Source: JAAFIP01 sp963775085
GTDB taxonomy: Bacteria > Pseudomonadota > Gammaproteobacteria > Burkholderiales > Burkholderiaceae_C
Length of the DNA stretch: 64,000 nt
NCBI GenBank assembly: GCA_963775085.1
Contig: CAVZHO010000006.1
Location: 62,001 to 126,000, forward strand
Direction of reading: 5' to 3'
Part shown: one piece after another, positions 7,425 to 15,400 of the stretch
How the letters are laid out: each line of letters starts with the position of its first letter
How positions within the stretch are numbered: the first letter of the stretch is position 1
Notes under the pieces: model-generated
Database searches by the model: none
What the model saw: only the letters and a program-made list of their open reading frames with translations
What the model was told of the DNA's origin: nothing
Translations under genes and position numbers: made by a program

Positions 7425-8756
7425 TTACCCTAGATCCCAGCAAGCCGCAATCAACGCATCAGCCCGCTCTTTGCCCAACACCGGGTCAACCAAGCTGTGA
7501 AACTTGCCTTCCAGCATCGCGTCGGTCAACGGCTTGTGGATGGAGCCAATCGCATGCTCCACAAACAGGTGGTGCACGGTGCCATTGTTCAGCGTGATGG
7601 TCACGTCTACCGAGGCTTCGTCAATCGAGTTGTCCACCACGGCAGACACTTTGTCGCGCAGGGCGATGGTGTCCGCACGCTGCACGATGGCGTCGGAGTA
7701 TTCGTCTTCACCCGCCTGGCCAAACATCAGGCCGGCTGCGCAGGAGTGGAAGACGCTGAACTTGGCTTCCAGGCCGTCTTTGGGGGTCTTTTTGCCGGTG
7801 AGCTCGAGCACCAGCGAGTGAACCTTCAGCTCCACCTTGGCAATGTCCAATGGCTTGATGTTATGCAGGTTGCGCAGTTGCACGCAGCCGTCGATGCTGG
7901 GGTGGATGACGATGCCGCAGGCAAAGGGCTTGTAGCTGTTAAAGCTGATCTCAAAGCGCTGGCCTAGCTCATCTGTGATCTCAGTCCAGTCGTTTTTCGT
8001 GGAGATGGTCTGCGCCATGCCGCGTGGGGCCTCGATGGCGCGCTTGCTGGCGGTGAAGCCTTGCTGCGCGAGCAGGGTGCTCATCAGGCCTGCGCGGGCG
8101 CTGCCGCCGGGGTGGAAGGGCTTGGTCATGGTGCCAAACTGCTCGCGCATGCCAATCGGTTGGCTGGCCGCAATGCCCATGGCCATTTGCGTGGCCTGCT
8201 CTGATAAGCCTAGCATGCGGGCGCAGGCCGCGGCGGCTCCAAGCGTGCCGGTGGAGCCGGTGATGTGCCAGCCGCGGTCGTAATGGTCGGGGTACATCAT
8301 GTTGCCGACGCGGCAGGATACGTCGATGCCCAGCACCAGTGCGTCAATCAATTGGCGGCCACTGGAGCCGGATTTCTCGGCCAAGGCCAGCAGGGCAGAA
8401 GCGACCGGGCCAGCGGGGTGGATGATGGTTTTCAGGTGCGTGTCGTCAAAGTCAAAGGTGTGGGAGTTGATGCCGTTGACTAGCGCCGCGCTGCACATGT
8501 CCAACTTTTCTTTGCGGCCCAGCACGCTGGCTTGGGGGGCAGAGTCCAGGGCCTGCGCTGCCTTGATAGCAGCGATGCCGGCTTCGTGGTGCGCCGCGCC
8601 AATGGCGCAGCCCAGCCAGTTGAGGAAGGTGCGGTGCGCCTCGTGGTCGACCGCGTCGCTCCAGCCCCGGCTGGGGTGGGTGGCGACAAAGTGGGCGAGG
8701 ATGCTGGTGACTGCGGGGGCGTTGTGGTCAGCGGTGACTTGGGTATTACGGGCCAT
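7425..8756 (-). CDS. MmgE/PrpD family protein
   Basis: The 443-residue protein belongs to the MmgE/PrpD family, whose characterised members are 2-methylcitrate dehydratase, cis-aconitate decarboxylase and iminodisuccinate epimerase. The family segments HTFDFDDTHLKTIIHPAGPV and GWHITGSTGTLGAAAA are present, and length fits. The start MARNTQVTAD at 8756 is chosen because upstream codons come from the A/T-rich repeat. A TctC-type binding protein gene lies just upstream on the same strand, so the pair may handle one carboxylic acid. The substrate is unknown. Confidence 0.85.
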   Translation of the reverse strand: MARNTQVTADHNAPAVTSILAHFVATHPSRGWSDAVDHEAHRTFLNWLGCAIGAAHHEAGIAAIKAAQALDSAPQASVLGRKEKLDMCSAALVNGINSHTFDFDDTHLKTIIHPAGPVASALLALAEKSGSSGRQLIDALVLGIDVSCRVGNMMYPDHYDRGWHITGSTGTLGAAAACARMLGLSEQATQMAMGIAASQPIGMREQFGTMTKPFHPGGSARAGLMSTLLAQQGFTASKRAIEAPRGMAQTISTKNDWTEITDELGQRFEISFNSYKPFACGIVIHPSIDGCVQLRNLHNIKPLDIAKVELKVHSLVLELTGKKTPKDGLEAKFSVFHSCAAGLMFGQAGEDEYSDAIVQRADTIALRDKVSAVVDNSIDEASVDVTITLNNGTVHHLFVEHAIGSIHKPLTDAMLEGKFHSLVDPVLGKERADALIAACWDLG

Positions 8757-8805
8757 GGGGTATGTATGTATGGTTGATTGAGGGGGGTGCACGGGGGATG
8801 GGGAG

Positions 8806-8944
8806 ATAACGCTAAAAGCGCAAAAATTACGCAAAAAACGCAAAAATAGAAACACCAAAAACGCGAAAAAAGAAAACTATTTTTTCAATTTTTATTTGTA
8901 TTTTTTAGCGTTTTTAGCGTTCTTTTTGCGCTTTTAGCGTTACC
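8806..8944. repeat. A/T-rich hairpin repeat AH, copy 1
   Basis: The element has ends TAACGCTAAAAGCGCAAAAA and its reverse complement, with many AACGCAAAAA-type units between. It would form a long hairpin between the TctC-type gene and the MmgE/PrpD gene on their common strand. Confidence 0.8.
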
Positions 8945-8957
8945 TCCCTCCGGGAAT

Positions 8958-9944
8958 TTAATTTTCTATTTCTATCTTGCGCTCTTTCACCACGCGTTGG
9001 TAGCGCGCCAAGTCTGCGGCTACAAAAGCGGCAAACTGCTCGGTGCTCATGGGCATCAGCTCGACGGCTTCGGCGCTCAGGCGTTGCTTCAGGTCGGGCG
9101 CGGCGATGGCTTTTTGCAGTTCGTCATGCAGGCGTTTGACGATGTCGGCGGGCAGCTTGGCGGGGCCAAAAATGCCGTACCACTGCATGCCGTCAAAACC
9201 TTTGTAGCCCAGCTCGGCCAGGGTGGGCACGTCGGGGAAATTGGGGTGGCGTTTGGCACCGGTAACGGCCAGAGGGCGAAACTTGCCTGCACGGATCTGC
9301 GGTGTGGCGGCGGCCAGGCTGGGCATCATGGCCTGGGTGGAGCCGCTGAGCATGTCGGTGATGGCGGGCGCTATGCCACGGTAGGGCACATGCACGGCAA
9401 AAATACCGGCTGCGTCTTTGAACTGCTCCATCGCCAGGTGCGTGAGCGAGCCTTGCCCGGCCGAGCCGTAGCTGATCTTGCCGACGTTCTTTTTGGCGTA
9501 TTCGACAAACTCTTTGACGGTGTTGGCTGGCACGCCCACCGGGACGATCAACACATTGGGGGTGCCGCCAATCATGCCAATCGGCGTGAAGTCTTTGATC
9601 GGGTCGTAGCGCAGCTTGCGCGCTGCCGGGCTGGTGGCGTGCGTGGCCACATAGCCCTCCATCAGGGTATAGCCGTCGGGTGCGGCGCGTTGCACGGTCT
9701 CAGAGGCGATGGCACCGCCGCCGCCGCTGATGTTCTCTACCACCAGGTTTTGCCCCAGGCCACGGCTGATGCGCTCGGCCACGTTGCGGGCAATCATGTC
9801 GGCCCCACCGCCTGCGGCTACAGGCACGATGAACTTGATGGGCTTGGTAGGGTAGCCTTGGGCCTGGCTGGTGGATGCTACTAAAAATGTAGCTGCAAAT
9901 GTCCACAGCACAGGGACTATGGCATGTTTTGACAGGTATTTCAT
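8958..9944 (-). CDS. Bug/TctC-family periplasmic solute-binding protein
   Basis: This 328-residue protein begins MKYLSKHAIVPVLWTFAATF and has a signal peptide ending in SQAQ. The mature protein shows the family patterns YPTKPIKFIVPVAAGGGADM and VPYRGIAPAITDMLSG. Such proteins bind carboxylic acids for tripartite tricarboxylate transporters, but most copies, like this one, have no TctAB nearby. The start at 9944 follows a GGAG site; the longer frame upstream adds an implausible 65 residues. Residues about 7-22 of the signal peptide are encoded by the short dispersed repeat SR, a clear case of repeat-derived coding sequence. Confidence 0.9.
   Translation of the reverse strand: MKYLSKHAIVPVLWTFAATFLVASTSQAQGYPTKPIKFIVPVAAGGGADMIARNVAERISRGLGQNLVVENISGGGGAIASETVQRAAPDGYTLMEGYVATHATSPAARKLRYDPIKDFTPIGMIGGTPNVLIVPVGVPANTVKEFVEYAKKNVGKISYGSAGQGSLTHLAMEQFKDAAGIFAVHVPYRGIAPAITDMLSGSTQAMMPSLAAATPQIRAGKFRPLAVTGAKRHPNFPDVPTLAELGYKGFDGMQWYGIFGPAKLPADIVKRLHDELQKAIAAPDLKQRLSAEAVELMPMSTEQFAAFVAADLARYQRVVKERKIEIEN
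9877..9925 (-). repeat. SR repeat inside the TctC-type signal peptide
   Basis: On the coding strand the sequence is ATAGTCCCTGTGCTGTGGAC, TTTGCAGCTACATTTTTAG, matching the SR parts TAGTCC and GCAGCTAT plus A/T tail. It encodes IVPVLWTFAATFLVAS, the hydrophobic core of the signal peptide. Confidence 0.65.
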
Positions 9945-10023
9945 GGGGCTGCTCTCCGGTGAACGATTTTCTGTTCTATTTTGCCGCCGGGGTAGGCCGG
10001 GAGGCATGCGTAGTTGTACGCAG

Positions 10024-10899
10024 CTAGCCTCTGGCCACTGGCAGATCGGCCCGGCTGCTCCACTCGCTCCAGCTGCCCGCAAACAGCTGGGTCGGCGGGT
10101 AGCCCGCAATCGCCATGGCCAGCACGTTGGGCACGGCACTCACGCCGCTGCCACAGTGGTGGATGACCTTAGCTGCATCGCGCCCGGCGAGCAGGGCGTC
10201 AAACTCGGCGCGCAGCACGGCGGCGGGTTTGAAGCGGCCATCGGCGGCGAGGTTCAAGTTAAACGGGCGGTTCAGCGCACCGGGGATGTGCCCCGCCACT
10301 TTGTCCAGCGGCTCCACCTCGCCCCGAAAGCGCGGCGCTGCGCGGGCATCGATGATGGCATGGCTGCCTTGTTGCACTGCCTTTGCTACAAAGTCAATAG
10401 CTGCTAATGACCGTGCGACAGGGACTAATGGGTAGTTTGGCTTGGAAAAGTCGGTTTGAATCGGTGCGGCGCCACTTTGCACTGCGCCGCCTGCCGCTTG
10501 CCACGCCTGCAAGCCACCGTCCAGCACGCACACCGCTGCATGGCCGCACCATTGCAGCATCCACCACGCGCGGCCGGCGTAGTTGACGCCGTTGCGGTCA
10601 TACACCACCACTTGGGTTGCAGGGGTGATGCCCACCGCGCCCAGCCAGGCGGCAAACTTGGCGCGGCTGGGCAGCGGGTGGCGGCCACCGCTGGCGGTAT
10701 CCAGCGCGCCGCTTTTGTCGCTCAAATCCGTGTCCAGGTGCACATACTGCGCGCCCGCGATGTGCACCTCTGCAAACGCCTGCGCGCCAGCGGCGGGGTT
10801 CATCAGGTCAAAGCTGCAATCCCAGATGTGCAGTGGACTGCCTGTGGCTTGCAGGGCCTGGAGTTGGCTGGGGGTAATGAGGGTGGAGTAGGTGGTCAT
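10024..10899 (-). CDS. sseA: Sulfurtransferase, thiosulfate/3-mercaptopyruvate type
   Basis: This 291-residue protein has two rhodanese domains. The C-terminal one carries the persulfide-forming cysteine C249 in HHCGSGVSA, the loop type associated with 3-mercaptopyruvate sulfurtransferase (CGSGVTA). The first domain is inactive, as usual. It transfers sulfur from mercaptopyruvate or thiosulfate to acceptors such as cyanide or thioredoxin. Residues about 156-170, in the linker between the two domains, are encoded by a copy of the short dispersed repeat without breaking the frame. It stands alone between unrelated genes. Confidence 0.88.
   Translation of the reverse strand: MTTYSTLITPSQLQALQATGSPLHIWDCSFDLMNPAAGAQAFAEVHIAGAQYVHLDTDLSDKSGALDTASGGRHPLPSRAKFAAWLGAVGITPATQVVVYDRNGVNYAGRAWWMLQWCGHAAVCVLDGGLQAWQAAGGAVQSGAAPIQTDFSKPNYPLVPVARSLAAIDFVAKAVQQGSHAIIDARAAPRFRGEVEPLDKVAGHIPGALNRPFNLNLAADGRFKPAAVLRAEFDALLAGRDAAKVIHHCGSGVSAVPNVLAMAIAGYPPTQLFAGSWSEWSSRADLPVARG
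10388..10432 (-). repeat. SR repeat inside the sulfurtransferase gene
   Basis: The plus strand reads AATAGCTGCTAATGACC and GCGACAGGGACTAATGGG, which aligns with the inverted SR consensus. It is in frame and lies in the domain linker, encoding PLVPVARSLAAIDF. Confidence 0.65.
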
Positions 10900-10932
10900 G
10901 CCGCAATGGTAGCGCGCTGGCGGCCTCCACGC

Positions 10933-11811
10933 TCAATGCTCGTCATGGGGCGCGCCCGGCACCGCCCGGCTGCGCAGCACGGTAGCGGCCATGCCGCTGG
11001 CCACAATCACCACCATGCCCGCCCAGGCCAGCGGTGGTAGCTGGTCGTTAAAGATCAGCACACTGGCCAGCGCGCCAAATACGATGCCGCTGTACTGCAA
11101 GTTAGCCACCACCAGGGTCGCGCCACTGGCGTAAGCTCGCGTCATGCACAGTTGGCCCAGCGAGGCCAGCACGCCAATGGGCACCAGCCAGCCAGCGTGC
11201 TGCCAGCTCCAGGCGGAGTGCCCGTTGATGGCAGTAGCCAAGCCACCACACAGGGCCGAGGCTACGGCAAAATAAAACACCATGCGGATCTCTGGCTCGC
11301 CGGTGCGCGCCATGGCGGTTACCTGCAAATACGCCAGCGCCGCTGTCATGCCCGAGAGCAGGCCAATCAGTCCGGCCCACAGCTGGTTTTGGTCAAAAGC
11401 CGGGCGCAGCACCATCACTACTCCGGCAAAGCCCAGCAGCACCGTGGCCAGCAGCGTGCCCGGAATATGGCCCTTGCCATGCAGCAGCGCGCCGCCAATC
11501 AAAAACGCCGCCACCCACACACTGCTCATGTAGTTGAGCGTCATGGCGGTGGCCAGCGGCAGATGCGCAATGGCGTAAAACCAGCCCCCCAGCGACAGCA
11601 CCCCAATCACGCTGCGCCAGGCGTGCATACCCGGCACCTGGGTAGCAAAACCCACCCCGGCTGCGCGCGCCCATATGCCAATAAACACAACGCTGACCAG
11701 CCCCCGGTAGAACACCAGCTCGCTGGCCGAGTAATACGCCGAGGCAAATTTGACGCACACGCCCATCAGGGCAAAGAGAAAGGATGCGACCAGCATCCAC
11801 AGGGCTTGCAT
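10933..11811 (-). CDS. EamA-family drug/metabolite transporter
   Basis: The 292-residue membrane protein starts MQALWMLVASFLFALMGVCV and shows about ten transmembrane helices arranged as two EamA repeats, as in the DMT (RhaT/RarD/YdcZ-like) superfamily. Typical features are the first-helix segment FALMGVCVKFAS and the C-terminal LNGQ-like half-repeat. The start at 11811 is preferred, because further upstream codons belong to an SR repeat. The exported compound is unknown. Confidence 0.85.
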   Translation of the reverse strand: MQALWMLVASFLFALMGVCVKFASAYYSASELVFYRGLVSVVFIGIWARAAGVGFATQVPGMHAWRSVIGVLSLGGWFYAIAHLPLATAMTLNYMSSVWVAAFLIGGALLHGKGHIPGTLLATVLLGFAGVVMVLRPAFDQNQLWAGLIGLLSGMTAALAYLQVTAMARTGEPEIRMVFYFAVASALCGGLATAINGHSAWSWQHAGWLVPIGVLASLGQLCMTRAYASGATLVVANLQYSGIVFGALASVLIFNDQLPPLAWAGMVVIVASGMAATVLRSRAVPGAPHDEH

Positions 11812-11820
11812 AGGAGATTT

Positions 11821-11880
11821 TGATGATGTTTTAGGCCTGTAGTCCCATAAAACAGGACGTAAGCAGCTAGGAAAATTATA
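11821..11880 (+). repeat. Short dispersed repeat SR, copy
   Basis: GCCTGTAGTCCCATAAAACA is followed by GGACGTAAGCAGCTAGGAAA, plus orientation. It lies in the leader of the DMT transporter gene. Confidence 0.75.
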
Positions 11881-11949
11881 GCACCTGCCGTTGCCCACAC
11901 GCCTGGGTCACTCTGGGGGCAATGCCGTCAGCAGGAGCCCAAAGATCAG

Positions 11950-11977
11950 TTGCAGCTTTTTATGATAGGTGTATACT
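11950..11977 (+). promoter_or_regulatory. Likely sigma-70 promoter of chrB
   Basis: TTGCAG and TATACT are spaced by 16 bases in an A/T-rich region, with the TATACT box about 31 bases before the chrB start codon. This fits a housekeeping promoter. Confidence 0.5.
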
Positions 11978-12007
11978 ATATTTCAAGTAATGTAGTAACT
12001 ATTTCAT

Positions 12008-12973
12008 ATGTGGTCAATCCTCATCGTCACCCTGCCAACCCAGCCTAACGCGGTGCGGCTGCGTATCTGGCGCGCCTTGAAGGCGCTGGGCTGCGTGGCG
12101 CTGCGCGATGGGGCCTACCTGCTGCCCCTGGCGCAGGCGCCTGCACTGGAGGCCTTGGCCGATGAAATCCGCGCGCACGGCGGCACGGCGTCGGTGCTGA
12201 CCCTGTCGCCCAAAGACGAGGCGCAGCGGCTGGACATCCTGGCGCAGTTTGACCGCGTGCCGGCCTATGCCGACTGGCATGCCAGCCTGCGCAGCGTGCA
12301 GGCAGAAATTAATGCAACAACGCCAGCCCTCAGCGAGACCGAGGCGCGCCGCCGCGTGCGCGGTGTGGCCGATGCACTGGCCGCCATCACCCGCATTGAC
12401 TACTTCCCCGGCGCGCCCACGCAGCAGGCACAGAGCGATTTGGCGCTGCTGCGCCGTGCGCTGGATGCCCGGTTTTCCAAAGGCGAGCCGCAGGCCACTT
12501 CGGGCGACATTCAAACACTGGACGTCAGCGAATTTCAAAACAAACGCTGGGCCAGCCGCGCCCGCCCGTGGGTCGACCGCATGGCCTGCGCCTGGCTGAT
12601 TGCCCGTTTTATCGACCGCAGCGCCGAATTTGTCTGGATCGACGATCTGGCCCAGGCTCCGCCAGCCGCGTCACGCACCCTGCTGGGTTTTGACTACGAC
12701 GGCGCGCGCTTCACGCACGTGGGCAACCTGGTGAGTTTTGAGGTGCTGCTGGCCAGCTTTGGCCTGGCGCGCGACCCACGCCTGCAAGCCATCGCCTTGG
12801 TGGTGCATTACCTGGACGCTGGCGGCATCCCGGTGCCGCAAGCCGCCGGGCTGGAGGCCGTGCTGGGCGGCCTGAGGGAGCTCCATGCCAATGACGATGC
12901 CTTGGTCACAGCCAGTTCAAAGGTGTTTGACGCACTCTACGCCAGCCCGGTCCCCGCAGGAGGTGCGCAATGA
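12008..12973 (+). CDS. chrB: ChrB chromate-responsive protein, two-domain
   Basis: This 321-residue protein has an N-terminal ChrB domain (MWSILIVTLPTQPNAVRLRI onward, about 1-150) and the C-terminal ChrB domain with WVDRMACAWLIARFID around residues 190-210. In known chromate operons ChrB senses chromate and controls chrA, and its C-terminal domain has also been linked to chromate tolerance. The start is supported by a good promoter 31 bases upstream. No chrA chromate pump is present in this window; the next gene is a single-domain ChrB homologue. Confidence 0.85.
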   Translation: MWSILIVTLPTQPNAVRLRIWRALKALGCVALRDGAYLLPLAQAPALEALADEIRAHGGTASVLTLSPKDEAQRLDILAQFDRVPAYADWHASLRSVQAEINATTPALSETEARRRVRGVADALAAITRIDYFPGAPTQQAQSDLALLRRALDARFSKGEPQATSGDIQTLDVSEFQNKRWASRARPWVDRMACAWLIARFIDRSAEFVWIDDLAQAPPAASRTLLGFDYDGARFTHVGNLVSFEVLLASFGLARDPRLQAIALVVHYLDAGGIPVPQAAGLEAVLGGLRELHANDDALVTASSKVFDALYASPVPAGGAQ

Positions 12974-13065
12974 CCCCGTACTGTCCCCATCTGCCATCCC
13001 CAGGCCATCAGGGCGTGCCTGAGGATTACGTCAGTGCCCTGCCCATATTTTCATAGGAGAAAATC

Positions 13066-13575
13066 ATGAAATGGATCACCCGCTCCCGCCCCAAAATTGA
13101 CCTCATCGCCTGCCCCTGGCTCATCGCGCGCTTCATCGACAAAGCGCCCGAGTTTCTGTATGTGCCCAGCGACCAGGTGATGGCGGTGGCCGCCCAAACC
13201 GGTGCCACGCCCTACGACGTGCCCAAGGTAGAGTACACCCATGTCGGCAACGATTGCAGTTTTGACACCTTCATCAAAAAGCACCAGCTCGTCGAGCGCA
13301 ATGGTGAACATGGCAAGGCCCTGCAAGACATGGCCGCCATCGTGCGCGGTGCCGACACCGACCGCCTGGAGCTGGCGCCACAGGCGGCTGGGTTGCTGGC
13401 CATATCCTTGGGCCTGTCGCATAACTTTCAGGACGACCACCAAATGCTGGCCCACGGCATGGTGATCTATGACGCGCTGTACTCCTGGTGTTGCCACGCC
13501 CAGGGGGAGCGCCACACCTGGAGCTATCCGCCCATGCTCAAGCCCGTGCCGGATTGGTTGGTGAACCCTAACTAG
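13066..13575 (+). CDS. Single-domain ChrB-like protein
   Basis: This 169-residue protein corresponds to the C-terminal ChrB domain only. It begins MKWITRSRPKIDLIACPWLI and continues ARFIDKAPEFLYV, matching the R-x-R-P-x-x-D-x-x-A-C-x-W-L-I-A-R-F-I-D pattern also present in the gene before it. Conserved His and Cys residues (YTHVGNDCSF, HNFQDDHQ) could bind metal or heme, but that is inference. A GGAG site stands eight bases before the ATG. It may work with chrB, 92 bases upstream. Confidence 0.8.
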   Translation: MKWITRSRPKIDLIACPWLIARFIDKAPEFLYVPSDQVMAVAAQTGATPYDVPKVEYTHVGNDCSFDTFIKKHQLVERNGEHGKALQDMAAIVRGADTDRLELAPQAAGLLAISLGLSHNFQDDHQMLAHGMVIYDALYSWCCHAQGERHTWSYPPMLKPVPDWLVNPN

Positions 13576-13617
13576 ACCAATACATCAGTGCGTAAGCAGC
13601 TATTGAATAAATAGCAA
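13574..13617 (+). repeat. Short dispersed repeat SR, partial copy
   Basis: The core GCGTAAGCAGCTATTGAATA is present with its A/T tail, but the TAGTCC end has been lost. It lies between the ChrB-like gene and the convergent shikimate dehydrogenase-like gene. Confidence 0.65.
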
Positions 13618-13622
13618 GTAGA

Positions 13623-14459
13623 TCAGTACTTCAATTGCGCCACCGCCCGCAGATTCTCTGCCGTGGTGGTCGGAAAGCCAAAAAACTCTAAATAGGCGGG
13701 GATTTGCTCAAACAGCATGTCCGTGCCTATCTGGGTGCGGCAGCCACGCGCCTGCGCGGCGGCCAGGAAGGCGGTGGTCTCGGCTTTCATCACGACTTCC
13801 CCAACGAAGCTGCGCGCCTCCAGGCGGTGGATGTCGATGGGCAGGGGGTCGCCCTCGTTCATGCCCAGGGGCGTGGCGTTAACGATCAGGTCGTGGCCTG
13901 CAGGGTCGTTGGAGCCGCAGTGCACCTTGAGCGCGGGGTAATGCGTTTGCAGGCGCGCGCCCAATTGCGCTGCCGAGGCGGCGTTGACATCGAACAGGTG
14001 AATTTCGCCCACGCCAGCGGCGGCGAGTGACGCGGCAATGGCGCTGCCTACGCCGCCGCTGCCCACCACCAGCACACGGGCACCGGCCAGTGGCAGGCCC
14101 TTGCGCTGCACGCCGCGCACAAAGCCCGCGCCGTCAAACATGTCACCGACCAGTTTGCCGCTAGCCGTGCGCTTGACGGCGTTGCACGCGCCAGCGATCT
14201 GTGCGGTGGACGAGACTTCATCCAGCAGGCCGATGGTGGTGACCTTGTGCGGCATGGTGATGAGCGCGCCGCGAATATTGGACAGCTGGAAGACGCTGCG
14301 CAAAAACGTCGGGAAATCATCCGCCTTGCAGCCCATCGGCACCACCACGGCGTTGACCCCCGCCTGTACAAAGTAGGGGTTGTAGATCATCGGCGCTTTA
14401 AAGCTGTGGGTGGGGTAGCCGATGTGGGCGATGAGTTCGGTGTGGCCGTTGATGTGCAT
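13623..14459 (-). CDS. Shikimate dehydrogenase-like protein (AroE paralogue)
   Basis: This 278-residue protein has the two-domain AroE fold: an N-terminal substrate domain and a Rossmann domain with VLVVGSGGVGSAIA. The catalytic Lys and Asp are kept (ALITMPHK and FDGAGF). However, the substrate loop reads GYPTHSFKAP, where housekeeping enzymes have NPISxSKSP. It therefore probably acts on shikimate, quinate or a relative in catabolism, rather than in aromatic amino acid synthesis. A normal aroE is at 20735. It is the last gene of a cluster with a type II dehydroquinase and a TRAP transporter. Confidence 0.82.
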   Translation of the reverse strand: MHINGHTELIAHIGYPTHSFKAPMIYNPYFVQAGVNAVVVPMGCKADDFPTFLRSVFQLSNIRGALITMPHKVTTIGLLDEVSSTAQIAGACNAVKRTASGKLVGDMFDGAGFVRGVQRKGLPLAGARVLVVGSGGVGSAIAASLAAAGVGEIHLFDVNAASAAQLGARLQTHYPALKVHCGSNDPAGHDLIVNATPLGMNEGDPLPIDIHRLEARSFVGEVVMKAETTAFLAAAQARGCRTQIGTDMLFEQIPAYLEFFGFPTTTAENLRAVAQLKY

Positions 14460-14486
14460 GGTGGCTGGCTATCAGAGGGGGAAAAG

Positions 14487-14550
14487 TGAACGCAGAAAAC
14501 GCAAAAAGAACGCGAAAAGCGCTAAAAAATGCAGAGAAATTTTTTAATGA
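14487..14550. repeat. A/T-rich repeat AH, half copy
   Basis: AACGCAGAAAACGCAAAAAG and GCGAAAAGCGCTAAAAAATG units form one arm of the hairpin repeat seen at 8806; the second arm is mostly lost. It lies between the dehydroquinase-like and shikimate dehydrogenase-like genes. Confidence 0.6.
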
Positions 14551-14551
14551 A

Positions 14552-14998
14552 TTATTTTTTGCTTGTCCGCACTGCTGTCACCGCAGCCCGTAACGCAAGC
14601 AAATAACTGTCGGCTCCAAAGCCGCAGATCTGGCCCTTGACGATTTCAGCAAACACGGATTTGTGGCGAAACTCTTCGCGGGCGTGGATGTTGCTCATGT
14701 GCAGCTCGACGATCGGGCAGGTGAGAATGGCCAGCGCATCGCGGATGCCGTAGCTGTAATGCGTCCAGGCACCGGCGTTGATCAGCACGGCATCGACCTT
14801 GTCAAAAAAGCCTTTGTGGATGCGCCCGCACATGTCGCCTTCGCTATCGGTTTGAAAGTGCTCAATTTCGGTGCCCAGTTCTTTGCCCAGGGTGACCAGG
14901 TTGGCGTTGATCTCGTCCAGCGTGATGGTGCCGTACTGCGCCGGGTCGCGTTTGCCAAACATACTGTGGTTGATGCCGTGGAGCATAAGAATTTTCAT
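14552..14998 (-). CDS. Type II 3-dehydroquinate dehydratase paralogue
   Basis: The 148-residue protein has the length and fold signature of type II dehydroquinases. KRDPAQYG holds the arginine and the catalytic tyrosine position, and VELHMSNIHAREEFRHKS is the conserved lid and substrate segment. The usual N-terminal NGPNLNLLG is changed to HGINHSMFG, so this is a diverged paralogue, probably catabolic. The enzyme would convert 3-dehydroquinate to 3-dehydroshikimate. It lies before the AroE paralogue on the same strand. Confidence 0.85.
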   Translation of the reverse strand: MKILMLHGINHSMFGKRDPAQYGTITLDEINANLVTLGKELGTEIEHFQTDSEGDMCGRIHKGFFDKVDAVLINAGAWTHYSYGIRDALAILTCPIVELHMSNIHAREEFRHKSVFAEIVKGQICGFGADSYLLALRAAVTAVRTSKK

Positions 14999-15100
14999 GG
15001 TGTGGTCCTTTAAGAATGGGGATGAATCAAATCAGTGTACGCGGGTGGGTGCTGCGGGTGCCGTGGGCGTTGTAGGCGTTGTGGGTGCTGTGCTCGCCCA

Positions 15101-15184
15101 GGCACTTGGGTTGGGTAGCTCCGCGGCTGTCCTCCGCCCTTCGGGCTCCTCCTTTATGCCGCTGCGCTACCCAACCCAAGCGCC
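15101..15184 (-). repeat. Hairpin element HC, copy 1
   Basis: The outer arms CTTGGGTTGGGTAGC and GCTACCCAACCCAAG are perfectly complementary. Inside, on the minus strand, are the blocks GCGGCATAAAGGAGGAG and GGACAGCCGCG flanking a small hairpin (GCCCGAAGGGC). The two blocks are shared with a second, inverted copy 53 bases away whose arms are unrelated. The two copies occupy most of the gene-free stretch 14999-15400. Confidence 0.8.
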
Positions 15185-15236
15185 CGGGCTGCGGGCTGAT
15201 TTGACTTAGACGCTTGCTTGCCCACCACGCTGGCAA

Positions 15237-15341
15237 GACACGCCAGGCGGTGCACTCAGCGTAGCGGCATAAAGGCGGAGTCGTCGGCCCTAGGCCGACA
15301 CGGGGGACAGCCGCGTAGCTGAGTGCGCCGCCTGGTGTGTC
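15237..15341 (+). repeat. Hairpin element HC, copy 2
   Basis: The outer arms GACACGCCAGGCGG and CCGCCTGGTGTGTC (extended by CACTCAGC/GCTGAGTG) pair well and do not resemble the arms of copy 1. The inner blocks GCGGCATAAAGGCGGAG and GGGGACAGCCGCG match copy 1, and the inner hairpin is GTCGGCCCTAGGCCGAC. Confidence 0.8.
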
Positions 15342-15400
15342 CCGTGACAACCCGGCAAGGCTAAAAAACGTTGGGCGATGGCTAGCAATCATTGAGGAAA

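Noticed and set aside
15101..15341. Interpretation of the paired hairpins as integron attC sites
   Set aside because: No R'/R'' core triplets GTT/AAC at the ends, no integrase and no cassette genes; the conserved part is the inner loop, not the ends.
15027..15392. Open frame over the two hairpin elements
   Set aside because: It consists of hairpin sequence with no ribosome site or family pattern.
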